Shown one piece after another: positions 38,104 to 49,800 of a stretch of 64,000 bases of DNA. The DNA comes from Hypericum androsaemum. Taxonomy: Eukaryota > Streptophyta > Magnoliopsida > Malpighiales > Hypericaceae. A program made the position numbers and the translations under genes. The number at the start of each line of letters is the position of its first letter. The stretch's first letter is position 1. The notes under the pieces were generated by a model, which worked only from the letters and a program-made list of their open reading frames with translations, made no database searches and was not told the DNA's origin. The stretch covers positions 13,592,689 through 13,656,688 of the forward strand of contig OZ023180.1 in assembly GCA_963995505.1 (NCBI GenBank), written 5' to 3'.

Positions 38104-40088
38104 CGTTCAGCGCGCATAAATTGTTTCCGTTCGCCAAATTAATATTTAATAATAAAATATTTAAATAAAAAATTAATTTCATTTTACGTTCTCTCACATT
38201 GGGATATGCATTAAATGGTTAAGCTTTTTCTCTCACATAATTTTTGGGAAACTATTTTGTCCCTATTCCGGACCGTCCCGGAATAGTACTCTCCGTTCCA
38301 AATCTATACCCCTCATGGGAGGGGGAAAAGTTGGGTATGGTAGAGTTTAATATAAGATTATTTACTAATCTAATCTTGAAGTTAGAGTGAGAGTATTGGT
38401 GTTTATATTTAGTACTATGGATAGTTAAGCGATTAGTGTATAAAAAAGATGTTAATTTGCCCAATTCAGAGTAACGATTTGGGGGTAAGATAGGGTCAGG
38501 TGAATTTTTTTTATCACCCTACCTCGCTTTCTATGGCTAAAAAAAAATACATAATCAAGGTACTACTCACTTAATTCTATCTTACTTTATGTTATCCTCC
38601 TAAATTCCTTAATCTTATTAGTTAGATATTTTCCAAGTCGATCTTCACCTACAGATCAGCAATTTTAGGAAGTTTGATGTCGGCAATTACCCGGGTTTCA
38701 CGAAGCAATATCAGAACTATCGATCTTGAATAAAATTAAAGAGAAAATAATTTTTTTAGGTTCATCATAAAATTCAAATCATCGGGTATACCAAGTGGTA
38801 TTTTGTGGAGGGACCATTGCCTTCACGCTTATTGCGAAAAATATCACCGGCAGTTATGATCATTTTGTGCGAATTGCGACTACTCTTTGTTTGGTAGCAA
38901 GTTGGGATTTTGTTGTTGTTGGAAACTACATATTATCTATGTTTTAGTCAAATCAGAACACAAATAATGGTAAATCTTATCAGATTTTAATTGAAAGTGG
39001 TAGCAAATAAGTTCTTACACGACACGGGTCCAATTTAATGGACCTTTCTCTCGATTTGAGCTTAAACTGCCCATACAGGCCCAACCCAATTCCAAATTAG
39101 AATGAAGGAGAAATAGAAGGAATACAGACCTTGTTTGTTTTTCGCAATAGATTTGTTTTAGGTTTCAGATTTGGCACATTTTAGGAAAAAATATTGCAAT
39201 TAGAAAAGGTTATACAAGTCATATTGTTTCGAAAAATATTTTCTAGAAATTAGTAATAAATAATCAAATTCTAAATTTCTTTTCGTAGCTTTTCTTGCAA
39301 ATGTACAAATAGATAATGAAAATATTTTCAAACAATTTTTGAAATATCATCTAGACAATAAAAAATTATTTACTTTTTGTAGAAAAATTGTTCAATGATT
39401 TCCAAAAACTCGTTTTACATTTGCTTATTTGGACTGATTAATTGAGCAGAATAAAACCCATTAACTGTAATAAATTTTCTCAATAAATATTTAATATTGT
39501 TGTTCTTTCTAGTACTCGAACTCGATACTTTTTTATTAACATAGAATATTAGAATATTGATAAAGCTAGTTTAACCTAAAACAACGAACATAACTTTAAT
39601 TAGATTTTTTGGGTCGCGAGCCTTGATTAGATTAATATAATGTAAGTTAGCACCAACCACAACCGAATTACCGACTCCCCAAACCGACGGAGTAACCGAT
39701 TCTTGGCATCCAAAGATTCCAGACTATACTTCCTCTCTCCTGCACTCTTTTCACCCCAAAATCACAACCGTCCATCAACCTCTTATCAAATCAAGTCAAC
39801 TCATCCACAGCCACGCGTCCCCAGATCACACCAATCAACTGTACTCCCTTCCGTACGCAAGCATCACCCTCATCATTAACCCACCCTACAAATATAAATC
39901 CAGTTAATCAAAATCCAAGAAACCCGAAAAAAGAAATATTTTGAAGACTCGCGAGAATTTCCATTTTCCCTCCATTTTTCCTTCTCCTCCTCCTCGCTAC
40001 CGAACCGGCGTCGTCCCCTTCAATTCTCCTCTGCCTGGCCTTTCCCTTTCCGTTTCTTGATGATCAACGTGGCCAAACGCAAACGGAG
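38104..40088. other. AT-rich intergenic region and upstream region of zinc-finger copy C
   Basis: No exon or clear transposon ends recognised in 38104-39600. From about 39930 the C/T-rich sequence looks like the 5' UTR of copy C. A TGACGTCA bZIP-type palindrome at 40090-40097 overlaps the candidate upstream ATG (40089). Confidence 0.4.
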
Positions 40089-40214
40089 ATGACGTCAGCG
40101 GAGGAGCTCTCCACCCGCGCGCTTCTTCTCTCAAGAAGTGTTAGATGATTGAACTGCGGCGATGGTGACGGGGATTAGGAGGAGCTAGGGTTAGGACTTG
40201 AAGAAGCTGTTTCT

Positions 40215-41680
40215 TTGTTTGGTTTGGATGACGGGAAAGCGGAAGCTGTGTATAGCTTGAAGAAGAGGAAGGTTGATGATTATAGGAAGGGAGGGCATCC
40301 TTACGTGGAGCTTCGCCACAACGGGAAACGGTTTATCTTCTTCTGTACGCTCTGTCTCACCCCCTGTTACGGCGATAGTGCGTTGGTTGATCACTTCAAT
40401 GGGAAGCTTCATAGTGAGAGGCTGGTTGCTGCTAAGCTTACTCTCCTGAAACCGAACCCCTGGCCGTTCAGTGACGGTGCCAACTTCTTTGATTGCAACC
40501 TCAATGGCGAGAGGGACTCGAGAGGTGGTGGTGGTGCTGAAAGACGGGTGATTCCACGCGTGTTGATCAAGGATAGAGTGACTGAGTTGCGGGTGAAGCT
40601 CATGGGGCAGGGGAAGATTGGTGCAAGGTTATGCGAAAAGGGAAAAGGGGCGGCCGAGGTTTGTAGGATATGGTGTGAGTGGTTGGGCAAGAACAACAAC
40701 GGTGACTCTCTTGTGGATCGTCATGACTTTGCTATTGTCACATTTTCGTATAGCTATGACCTGGGAAGAGGGAGCCCTGGAGTGGAGTTGTCGCTCTCAT
40801 CGGATCGTATATTGGATATAAAGAACGCCGAACGGGATCCACGATTCATATCGAGCAGGAAACGTAGGAGAGAATCGAGACGTCAGCAGCTTCGTGCAGC
40901 TGAGAGGGTGTGTGCAATCTGTCAGCAGAAGATGCTTCCAGAGAAAGATGTAGCTGCTCTTATGAACATGAAAACGGACAAACTTGCTTGCCATAGCAGA
41001 ACTAAAATTGGGGTAAATGTCATTATTGCAAATTGACTCTTTTTTTTTTAGTTTTTATTTAATTAGCTAATGTACATTCAATTGTTTTCTCTCTGCTTGT
41101 AGGCTCTTTTTCATGTGTTTCACGTTTCCTGCCTTATACATTGGAAGCTTCTCTGTGAGATGGAGATCATTGGAAATCAACCAGTTTCTCCAAAAAGAAG
41201 AAGATCGAGAAAAAAGAGTGGCAAGATTCAAAATGTTAAAACCCGAATTGATTCTGTGTTCTGCCCCGAGTGCCAGGCTACTGGTTTGAATATTGAAGGA
41301 GATGGAATAGAGGGTGGAACTTTTCAACCTCATGAGGTCTCTGTAAATTATGCCAGTTTTTCAATCTCATTTCTAATACTTTTTTTAAAGTTTAGGATAC
41401 AAATTGTTGCAGATTTTCGAATTCAAGATCAAAGCGGGCGATGGCCGTAGAGGATGGATGAAAAGCCCTGAAGTGTTGGAGAATTGCTCTGCTGGTTTTA
41501 CTTTTCATGACCACTGCGTCGGTTGTGTTCAGGTGCCTACATTGTTGTCTGCTCAAAGTTCATCGCAACGAACTGATGAGAACGCAGCAATATCGACCAT
41601 TTTCTTAACCTTTCACTTGCTGTGTGCAGAAGGTTCGGCCGCTGAAATTGCTGAATTTCTACAGAGCTGTTGAGGATTGA
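40215..41680 (+). CDS. U1-type zinc-finger gene, copy C (fullest copy; start unclear)
   Basis: Exons ?-41012, 41103-41336, 41413-41532 and 41630-41680, all GT-AG and phase 0, encode about 400 aa from codon 40215. Visible: a U1/C2H2-type finger (FIFFCTLCLTPCYGDSALVDHFNGKLH: Cys-x2-Cys then His-x5-His); a basic stretch (SSRKRRRESRRQQL) followed by CAICQQKM...CHS; in exon 2 a nuclear-signal-like PKRRRSRKK and CPEC; in exon 3 CVGC. This suggests a nucleic-acid-binding nuclear protein; function unknown. The open frame has no ATG near its start (40215 is TTG). Upstream ATG 40089 is in frame, but TGA 40146-40148 and TAG 40176-40178 intervene. So the copy is either 5'-broken or starts elsewhere. The 3' UTR is split by a 12-kb Athila element 22 bp after the stop. 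Confidence 0.7.
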
Positions 41681-41706
41681 CCAGCACGTATCCGAATACT
41701 GACTGC

Positions 41707-43178
41707 TGATGTACAAAAAATTGATAAGCAATTAAACGCACAACCAAATAGTATAGTGGTAGTAAGGTTCTTCGAACTGAGGGTTGAACACGAAATCAAT
41801 GCAAATAATTATGTGAAGCGAGAGAATTAAAAGATTGTAAGGATTGTAAAGATTGCAAGTAAATAAGCGAAATCAGAAACGTAAATTAAAAGGTTTTGAT
41901 TCAGTGGAGACGAACAAGCACGATACCCTTATGGATTACCTATCTATGTTGAGACTATAGTTTTTATGAAGTTCTAACTAGTACCCAGAATGTTCTAGTG
42001 CATCTCCCTAACGCTTCCGCTCATTAGGATGATAAAACTAAGCTAGGGTAATTCTCGATTACTCACCAACGCTTCCGCTCATCAATGAGACCGAGAACTA
42101 AACTAAACTCAATTATGAAGTTAACTCCTAGCGGGTTATTCCTTAGTATCAAGATTCCTCATTAATACCTTAAGACATGTCAATTGACTCTTCCGTTGAT
42201 TCTAATGCATTCCGGTCCATTATTATCAACTAAATATCATAATCTAAGTGATCAAGTTAGATTAAGTATTAAGATCATCAATTAACAACTACTACGAAAG
42301 ATAATCAAACCATAGCTAACATAGACAAGTAATCACATAATCAGGGCATCGCACTCACGAGAGAACTACTCGCTAAGCATGTTAACAAAGCATAATAGAT
42401 TAACGAAGAACATGATATCAATTAATATAAAGATAGAGATAGAGAAAGCTTAGTCGTGATGATCAAGCCTTGTCAATCCTCTTTTCATAGCTAACTGAAA
42501 TCGCGGCTTTATTAAGCTCCAAAGGCTGTGTCAAAGGTCCAGAAAAAACACGTCCCCTCCCTAAGAGACTATGGCATATATATATATAGCCAAAAGTTTT
42601 ACTCGCAATTAGGAAAACCTAGAAGAGGTTAAGCTAAATTGGAAGTCTTGCTGGCCAAGTAATAATATAAAATATTATAACTTAAGTCCTAAAGCCGAAA
42701 CAGGAGGCTAAAAGTCGAATATTTCCTTTAGCGGATCCGAAATCACAACTAAATAAGAAGTCTGACTAAAGCTGCGTTGGGCGAACTAGCAGCCGCTAGT
42801 GGACTTGCGGTCGTAAGTTCATGTCTTCGTAAATCTCTGTGACTCCCGACTAGCGGCCGCTAGTCAACTAGCGACGAGGAGCCGACTAGCGGTCGCTAGT
42901 CAACTAGCGACGGGGAGTCGACTAGCGGTCGCTAGTCAACTAGCGGCGGGGAGTCGCTAGCGCCCGCTCGCGTCATTCTGTCGTCCAACCCTTGATCCAC
43001 GTGCCCACGAACCGCTCCAAATTCCTATCAAAACATATTACGAACGGTAAAAGTCCACTCCATCATACGAAAGCATTAAAACAACCAAAGACTTAACAGA
43101 ATGAGACTAAAACGAACGAAACGACGACTTAAACATACAAACTACTTAGCAAATAAATGAGCGTTTACGCACTCATCA
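41707..43178 (-). repeat. Athila 3' LTR
   Basis: 1472 bp, about 97-98 % like the other LTR by eye. It is longer mainly because it has three, not two, ~36-bp palindromic repeat units (about 42850-42950). Confidence 0.9.
42780..42968. repeat. Palindromic ACTAGCGGYCGCTAGT array in Athila LTR
   Basis: Repeated 16-bp palindromes (ACTAGCGGCCGCTAGT, ACTAGCGGTCGCTAGT) are spaced by CAACTAGCGACGGGGAGTCG-type linkers, giving ~36-bp units. Related arrays: 53335-53485 in the other LTR and 46548-46665 internally. Confidence 0.85.
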
Positions 43179-44608
43179 CACCCCCACACTTATTTCCGTA
43201 CTTGTCCTCAAGTAAGGCGCATCAGACACACACCCAAACTTTCAAACTCTTATTAAACACCACCCCATAACCAAGTAGTTCACTTACCTGGGCACAAGAA
43301 GTAAGAACGTGTAGACACCGCATCCTTGATGGCTTAACCCAATTTTTGCACTAAGTAGATTACACTAGAGGGTTGACCACTCAGAGGTTCAAAATTTTAA
43401 GCTCACATATATGAGTAGTCAACTACCTATCACTCGCGTACACGTCCGGAGTCTCAAAGTTTCATACGTCTCACTCAGTGGTGCCTTGATAAATGCGGGG
43501 CTCATGATCAAGGGGACTTTTCATTCGGTTGTAATGGGGTTAGGGTCCGGTGAGGATAAAATATGTGGGAAGTAGCTAAACCACCCGGCCGAGGAGCTCA
43601 CAAAAATATTCTAGCTCTCGTCTACTCTAAATACCTCACACTATATCTAATACGCACTCATCCCAGGATTACACCCAAATCCTATCGACCACATAGCTCG
43701 AGCCGTGCCATTTATTCACTTTCCAACCTCTTTCCAAAATTTTCACTTTCCCTCATTCAACGTTTGTTCCATTTCCAACTTTTCCATTCCCTTTTCATCA
43801 CTTTTTCTCCTTTTTTTCATTCTCTTCTCACTTTTTTCTTTTTCTTTCTTTTTTTTCATTTTTCTTTTCACTTTTCACAACCCTCCTCAATCTCATGAAA
43901 TTCATCACATTGCACATCAGAGGCAACTGGTCTCGGCTTCTTTGTTGGCCTCATTTCTACCCATTTCTCCCATTGTTTATTTCCGAGCTATTCTACCAAA
44001 TGAACCCTTACAATTATACCCCAAAGATTAAGACCTAATGCATCCTCGGACCAAAGTGATCAAAGGTGGGTAAGATTGTGGATATAGGGCTTATATTGGC
44101 TTACATATAATATTTCAAAGAAAAGGTTCAAGCTCAACGGGTTTAAATAAAGGATATAAAGGGTTTTCGGCTCTAAGCTCAATATCAAAGATGGCCCCCG
44201 TCCTCTCACTTACACCCACACCACCAAAACGGTACCAAGTAATGGCATGAAACCCGATGACTGGAGCAATGTAGGCACCTCATGCTATGCGAAGACGGTT
44301 GTCTCCTCCTTCGGCTCTAAAATCTCACAAGGTCTCTCATCAATGCCGCTAGTATAATCTACCAAGTGCAACCACTAACCTAAACAACCAAGGGTGTTGT
44401 TCCTACATGTCCCTACTCATCATACTCAGGCTTGATTCCTAACATGGTATGGGATTTAGCTTCTAACAAAAGTTCAAAATTTGAGGGGGAAGATTCATCA
44501 TCTGCTTTTGACACCACTTCATTCACATACACAAACAAACACACTCCTAAATTCAGACATAGACTCGATTACATACGCCGAACCGAAATAAAAATGCACA
44601 TTGACCCC

Positions 44609-44639
<31 letters not shown>

Positions 44640-44784
44640 ACACACTTATTAAACACATTGTCCTCAATGTAGGGAAGACACAAACAAACAGCACAGCAGA
44701 GCGACGAAGACCAGAAAGACAGAACAGACACTACGACAACAGATAATAGAAACGAAGAAAGGGAAGAAGACTGGTACTGCCCTG
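43179..44784 (-). other. Athila 3' non-coding region
   Basis: No domain recognised. Holds T/C-rich low-complexity DNA (43720-43870) and a (C)n(AC)n tract at 44605-44645. Confidence 0.6.
44605..44645. repeat. (C)21(AC)10 simple repeat
   Basis: A run of C followed by AC dinucleotides within the Athila 3' region. Confidence 0.95.
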
Positions 44785-46128
44785 TCAAGCAGGAGGCAGA
44801 GGTGGTGGTGGGAAGGGAAAGTTAGCGCGCATCCATTCCAGCTGCTCCTGCTGAGCCGCTTCCATCCGGGTGTGGAACTCCTGCCGAGCGGCAAAGTGGG
44901 CTGCTTGGGCAGCTGCCATCTGGTCATTGTACACCCGCTGCTCCTGGTAGAAGGTGTCCTGTGTACCAGCCAAGGAGGTGTAGCGAGCGTGGAGCTCTTG
45001 CTGAGCCGCCTCCAAGCGAGTAGCGTGTTCGTCCTGCCATTGCCAATGGGCCTCGTGGGTAGTGGCCATCTCAGTCATGCGAATCTCCAAACTGGTCACG
45101 CGCTCGGTCAGGTCCACGATATCCACTTGGTGAGCGGGGAGCTGGGCAGGTTGATCGTGGAGAAGTCATTTCACCGTCCTCCGGTCTTTCCATTCCTTGT
45201 AAGAGACCACCTCCTGGCCATTCTGCTCAGTTTTGGTGATGAGGTGACATATCTTGAGAAGGGGGATGTTGATCACAGTCGGAGGTCGAGGGACACCCGC
45301 GGAAACTGCAAGATCATCAGGGAAAAAGTGCTCTGCGATGCGGGTGATTATATGGCCTAGAAATACCAACGTGCGGTGACCGGATATAATTTTCTTAAAA
45401 ACTTCAATGATCAAATTAAATGTGCTAAAGTCAATCCGACGACGCACACAATGCAGAATATATAACTGGGTACGGGTCACTCGACTTTCCTCATTTACTC
45501 CCGTGAATGCGAGACACATAAAATGACGCAGTACAGACATATATGGATCACGAATGAGGGCGGAAGGGGCATGGCCAGCAGTGTACTCATGAAAGCCAGT
45601 GATGGCATACCATGCCCTATCCGCATCCTCGTCAGTGGAAAAATCCAACGGACCCCCACCCGACTTAATAGCCAGGATGTCAACCAGAAGTGGCTCAGCA
45701 ATTGTAAATGGTTTCCCAAACAAACGGGCAGAAAATGATAACTTATTCTCAGCAATGACTAGCGTAGTATAAAACTCAGACATTAACCTAAGGTATGCTG
45801 GAACAAAGTTATCAGCGAAATACTCCCACCCTAGAGACTGTAATGCAGCGCGAAGAGCAACATCAATACTAAGCGTATGCATGTCATCCCACTCAATCAC
45901 ATTATATGTATGCAAATGAAGTGCGCGAAACTTAGAAAACCTGGCAACTTCCCAATCGTGCAGCAGTGGGAAAGGTGTTTCCCTCTGTCCGATAGAAGCC
46001 TCCGGAGGTGGAGATGCTGGTGGTGAAGGAGATGGCGATGGTGAGGATGGCGGTGGCGTGGCGGCCCTTTATTTCTGTTTCTTCGCAGGTGGCAGCTTCT
46101 GGGTGCTCGTACCAGCTGTCCGCGTCAT
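44785..46128 (-). pseudogene. Athila ORF in the envelope position, two in-frame stops
   Basis: A single minus-strand frame from ATG 46128 to TGA 44785-44787 (447 codons) is broken by TAA 46071-46069 and by a TGA at 45168-45166; both fit C-to-T change. Parts: short basic N-terminus; Pro/Ser-rich stretch; a 250-aa globular part (FSKFRALHLHTYNVIEWDD..., YAITGFHEYTAGH...) of the kind annotated as plant-transposon protein in Athila; a C-terminal coiled-coil-like segment rich in Gln, Ala and Glu (EAAQQE repeats), ending in a Pro-run. No clear signal peptide or membrane segment is visible, so an envelope function is not supported by this sequence. Confidence 0.75.
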
Positions 46129-46547
46129 CGTGCAGTCAGAACGATGGCGACGCAGTACCTGCCAGAAGTGGTCGGAGTATCGCCAGAATGGCGCCGGCCG
46201 GCGGTCGGCGGCGGCGATCGAGGTGGTGACATCGGGGTGTAGGCCTCGTCGCGGTGAACAACAATGCTCAAAGGAGCCCGTGGAGAAGGAGCTCTGGTAG
46301 ATGGCAATCTAGCACGAGGAAAAAAAAATTAGGGCTGTACCCGTTTGCTAGCGGGAGCGCCCGCGGCTCCTGGTGGTCGGAGAGCAAAGTCGGATGGATC
46401 ATGAGCGAGCGGAGGCAGACCGGCAGTCGTCTTGCGGTCACGGCCCGTGCTTCCTCTCCTTCGTTCGGTGAGTGGTCGTGTTTTTCTCTTCTCCTCTTTT
46501 CCTCTGTTCCGCATGTCCGCTGTTTCTCTTTTATAATCGGGCCGCAC

Positions 46548-46665
46548 GGACTAGCGATCGCTAACTGACTTGCGGTCGTAAGTCCGTGAACTAGCGATCG
46601 CTAGTGGACTTGCGGTCGCAAGTTCGTGAACTAGCGATCGCTAGTTGTGTGGCGGCCGCAAGTCG
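46548..46665. repeat. Internal Athila palindromic array
   Basis: Three ACTAGCGATCGCTA(A/G) palindromes (about 46550, 46584, 46629) alternate with CTTGCGGTCG(T/C)AAGT. The motif is related to the LTR array but the palindrome centre is AT, not GC. Confidence 0.85.
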
Positions 46666-46811
46666 ATTTCGATTTGTATTTTTTTTTTTACACCTATAGA
46701 AATAGTACACGGAATGAAACCAAATTACTAAAGCAAAAAAAAACTCGTAAGGAAATTAAAATGCGAAACGTGCTAATTTTTAGTCGTTAGCTTGACTTAT
46801 ACTCCCTGAGC

Positions 46812-49800
46812 CTACGGTGCGGATGGCGGGAGCAACGTGTGCACAGCTCGAGTGCGCTCCACGTCATTCCCAAGGTACAGCTTGCACCGCTGGCCATTGA
46901 CCTTGAACGTACGTCCCTCCGGGTGCTTGACTTCGATAGCTCCATGTGTAGCAATGTTAACGATTTCAAAGGGTCCGCTCTACCTGGACTTTAGCTTACC
47001 AGGGAACAGCTTCAAGCGTGAGTTGTATAGCAGTATACGCTGTCCTACTTGGAAGTCTTTTGTGCTGATATGAGCATCGTGTCTCTTCTTAGTAATCTCC
47101 TTATACAATCTCAAACTTTCAAAAGCACTTGAGCAAATTTTCTTAAGTTCTTGGAGTTGAAGGACGCGGCGCTCTCCGGCAACTTTGTAATCATAGTTCA
47201 ATGCCTTGATCGCCCAAAAGGCCCGATGTTCGAGCTCTACGGGAAGATGACATGCTTTGCCGTAAACCAAGCGATAGGGCGTCGTGCCAATCGGGGTTTT
47301 GAAAGCAGTGCGGTAAGCCCATAGTGCATCATCTAATTTTAAAGACCAATCTTTCCGGGCGGAGCTCACCTGCTTTTCTAGAATCCTCTTCAACTCCCTA
47401 TTAGAAACTTCAACTTGGCCACTAGTTTGAGGGTGATAAGGAGTGGCTACCTTATGAGTGACACCATAGCGCTTGAGGAGTGTGGCGAAAGGTTGATTGC
47501 AAAAGTGCGAACCACCATCACTGATAATTGTGCGGGGAACGCCGAATCGGGCAAAAAGCTTCTTGAGGAAGCGTAGGACCACCTTGGCATCGTTGGTTGG
47601 GGTGGCCCAGGCCTCCACCCACTTAGAGACATAGTCGACTCCAACAATGATGTACTTGTTGCCCTTAGATGGAGGGAAGGGACCCATGAAATCGATCCCC
47701 CATACATCAAACAGCTCAACCTCCAATATGCTTGACTGAGGCATTTCGTCCCTCCGAGAAATATTTCCCGTTCTTTGACAGCGATCACAACGTTCTCGAA
47801 CTCTCTTGCATCTTTGAAAATGGTGGGCCAATAAAACCCACACTCTAACACTCGTGAAGCCATCCTTGTTGCACCGAAGTGACCAGCGTAAACAGACCCA
47901 TGACATTCCTGGAGGACAGATGGTATCTCGTTATCCAGAATACATCGTCTAAGAAGGCCATCAGCGCAACAGCGGAAAAGGTATGGCTCATCCCACACGT
48001 AAAAGTGAACATCGTTGAGGAACTTCTTTTTCTGCGAGTAGCTCAAGTCTTCGGGCATGACTTCACTCACCAAGTAATTGGCAAAGTCTGCGTACCATGG
48101 AGGTCTTATTGACTGCACATAGAACAAGGCTTCATCTGGAAAGTACTCGAGGATCCTCCCTTCTTTGTCCATGCCATCACTGTTCTCCAAGCGAGACAAA
48201 TGATCCGCTACCACATTCTCTGTACCCTTCTTATCTTTGATCACCAAGCCAAACTCCTGCAAGAGCAAAATCCAACGGATAAGTCAGGGTTTCGCATCTT
48301 GTTTAGCAAAGAGGTACCTCAAGTCGGCGTGGTCGGTGTAGACGATGACTTTCGAGCCTAGTAGGTAAGGCTTAAACTTGTCACAAGCATACACCACTGC
48401 AAGCATCTCTTTTTCTGTGGTAGTGTAGTTGAGTTGGGCTCCAGCGACGATGCGACTGGCGTAGTAGATGACATGTAAGCGCCCATCTTTCCTTTGGCCT
48501 AGGACAACACCCAATGCATCATTGCTGGCATCGCACATGAGCTCGAAAGGGAGGTCCCAAGATGGTGAAGTGATGACCGGGGCAGTGACCAGTGCCATCT
48601 GGAGTGTCCTGAAAGCACTTAAACAAGAATCATTGAATTCAAAAGGGACTTCCTTATTTAAGAGGTTAGTCAAGGGTTTCGCAATAGAAGAAAAATTCTT
48701 AATAAAGTGGCGATAAAACCCGGCATGCCCAAGGAAGGCGCGGATGCCTTTGACTGTCGTGGGTGGTTGCATCTTTTCTATTGCTTCAGTCTTGGTACGA
48801 TCAACTTCAATTCCCTTGTTGGAGATCTTGTGGCCCAACACAATGCCTTCTTCAACCATAAAGTGGCACTTCTTCCAATTGAGCACGAGTCTCTTCTCTT
48901 TGCATCTCTGGAGTACTTTATCCAAGTTATGAAGGCAGCCCTCAAATGAATCTCCGAAGACAGAAAAATCATCCATGAATACCTTCATGATGTCTTTATT
49001 CATTCCCCAAAAGATTGCCATCATGCACCGTTGGAAGGTGGCGGGCGCATTGCATAGACCGAAAGGCATTCTCCTATAGGCAAAAGTGCCAAAGGGAAAA
49101 GTGAAAGTAGTCTTCTCTTGGTCTCCAGGATAGATGATTACCTGATTGTACCCAGAGTAGCCATCGAGAAAGCAGTAATAAGCATGTCCAGCGATGCGCT
49201 CCAACATTTGATCAATGAAGGGAAGGGGGAAGTGATCCTTCCGAGTAGCAGCATTGAGCTTCCTGTAATCGATGCACACCCGCCATCCAGTAACTGTTCT
49301 GGTTGAGATGAGCTCTCCCTCTTCATTAGTTTGTACTGTCATACCTCCCTCCTTGGGTACGCAATGGACAGAGCTCACCCATTCACTGTCTGAAATAGGG
49401 TAGATAATTCCAGCGTCGAGAAGTTTGATTACCTCCTTCTTCACGACCTCCTTCATATTGGGATTGAGTCTCCTTTGACGATCTGCCTTGGGCTTTGCTC
49501 CTTCCTCCATGTTGATGCGATGCATCATAATATCGGAGCTAATTCCTTGAATATCAGAAATTTGCCATCCCATGGCCTTGATTCTCTTATTCACCAAGGT
49601 AAGGGCTTGTTGTTCTTGCCCTGCTGTAAGCTTGTTGGAGATGATTGTGGGCAGCCTTCCTCCTTCTTTCAAGAAGGCATATCTGAGGTGAGGGGGCAAT
49701 TCCTTCAACTCTAAAGTAGGGGCCTTAAAGGTGGATGGTGGTGTGGGAGCCCCTCTATAGAGTTCTAGTTCAAAATTTTCCTCCACCTGGTCTACTTCTT

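Noticed and set aside
42780..42968. CRISPR-like look of regularly spaced palindromic repeats
   Set aside because: The spacers are themselves repeated, the array is inside a plant retrotransposon LTR, and no cas genes exist in this genome type.
44872..45360. 162-codon plus-strand ORF
   Set aside because: Antisense shadow of the Athila envelope-position frame.
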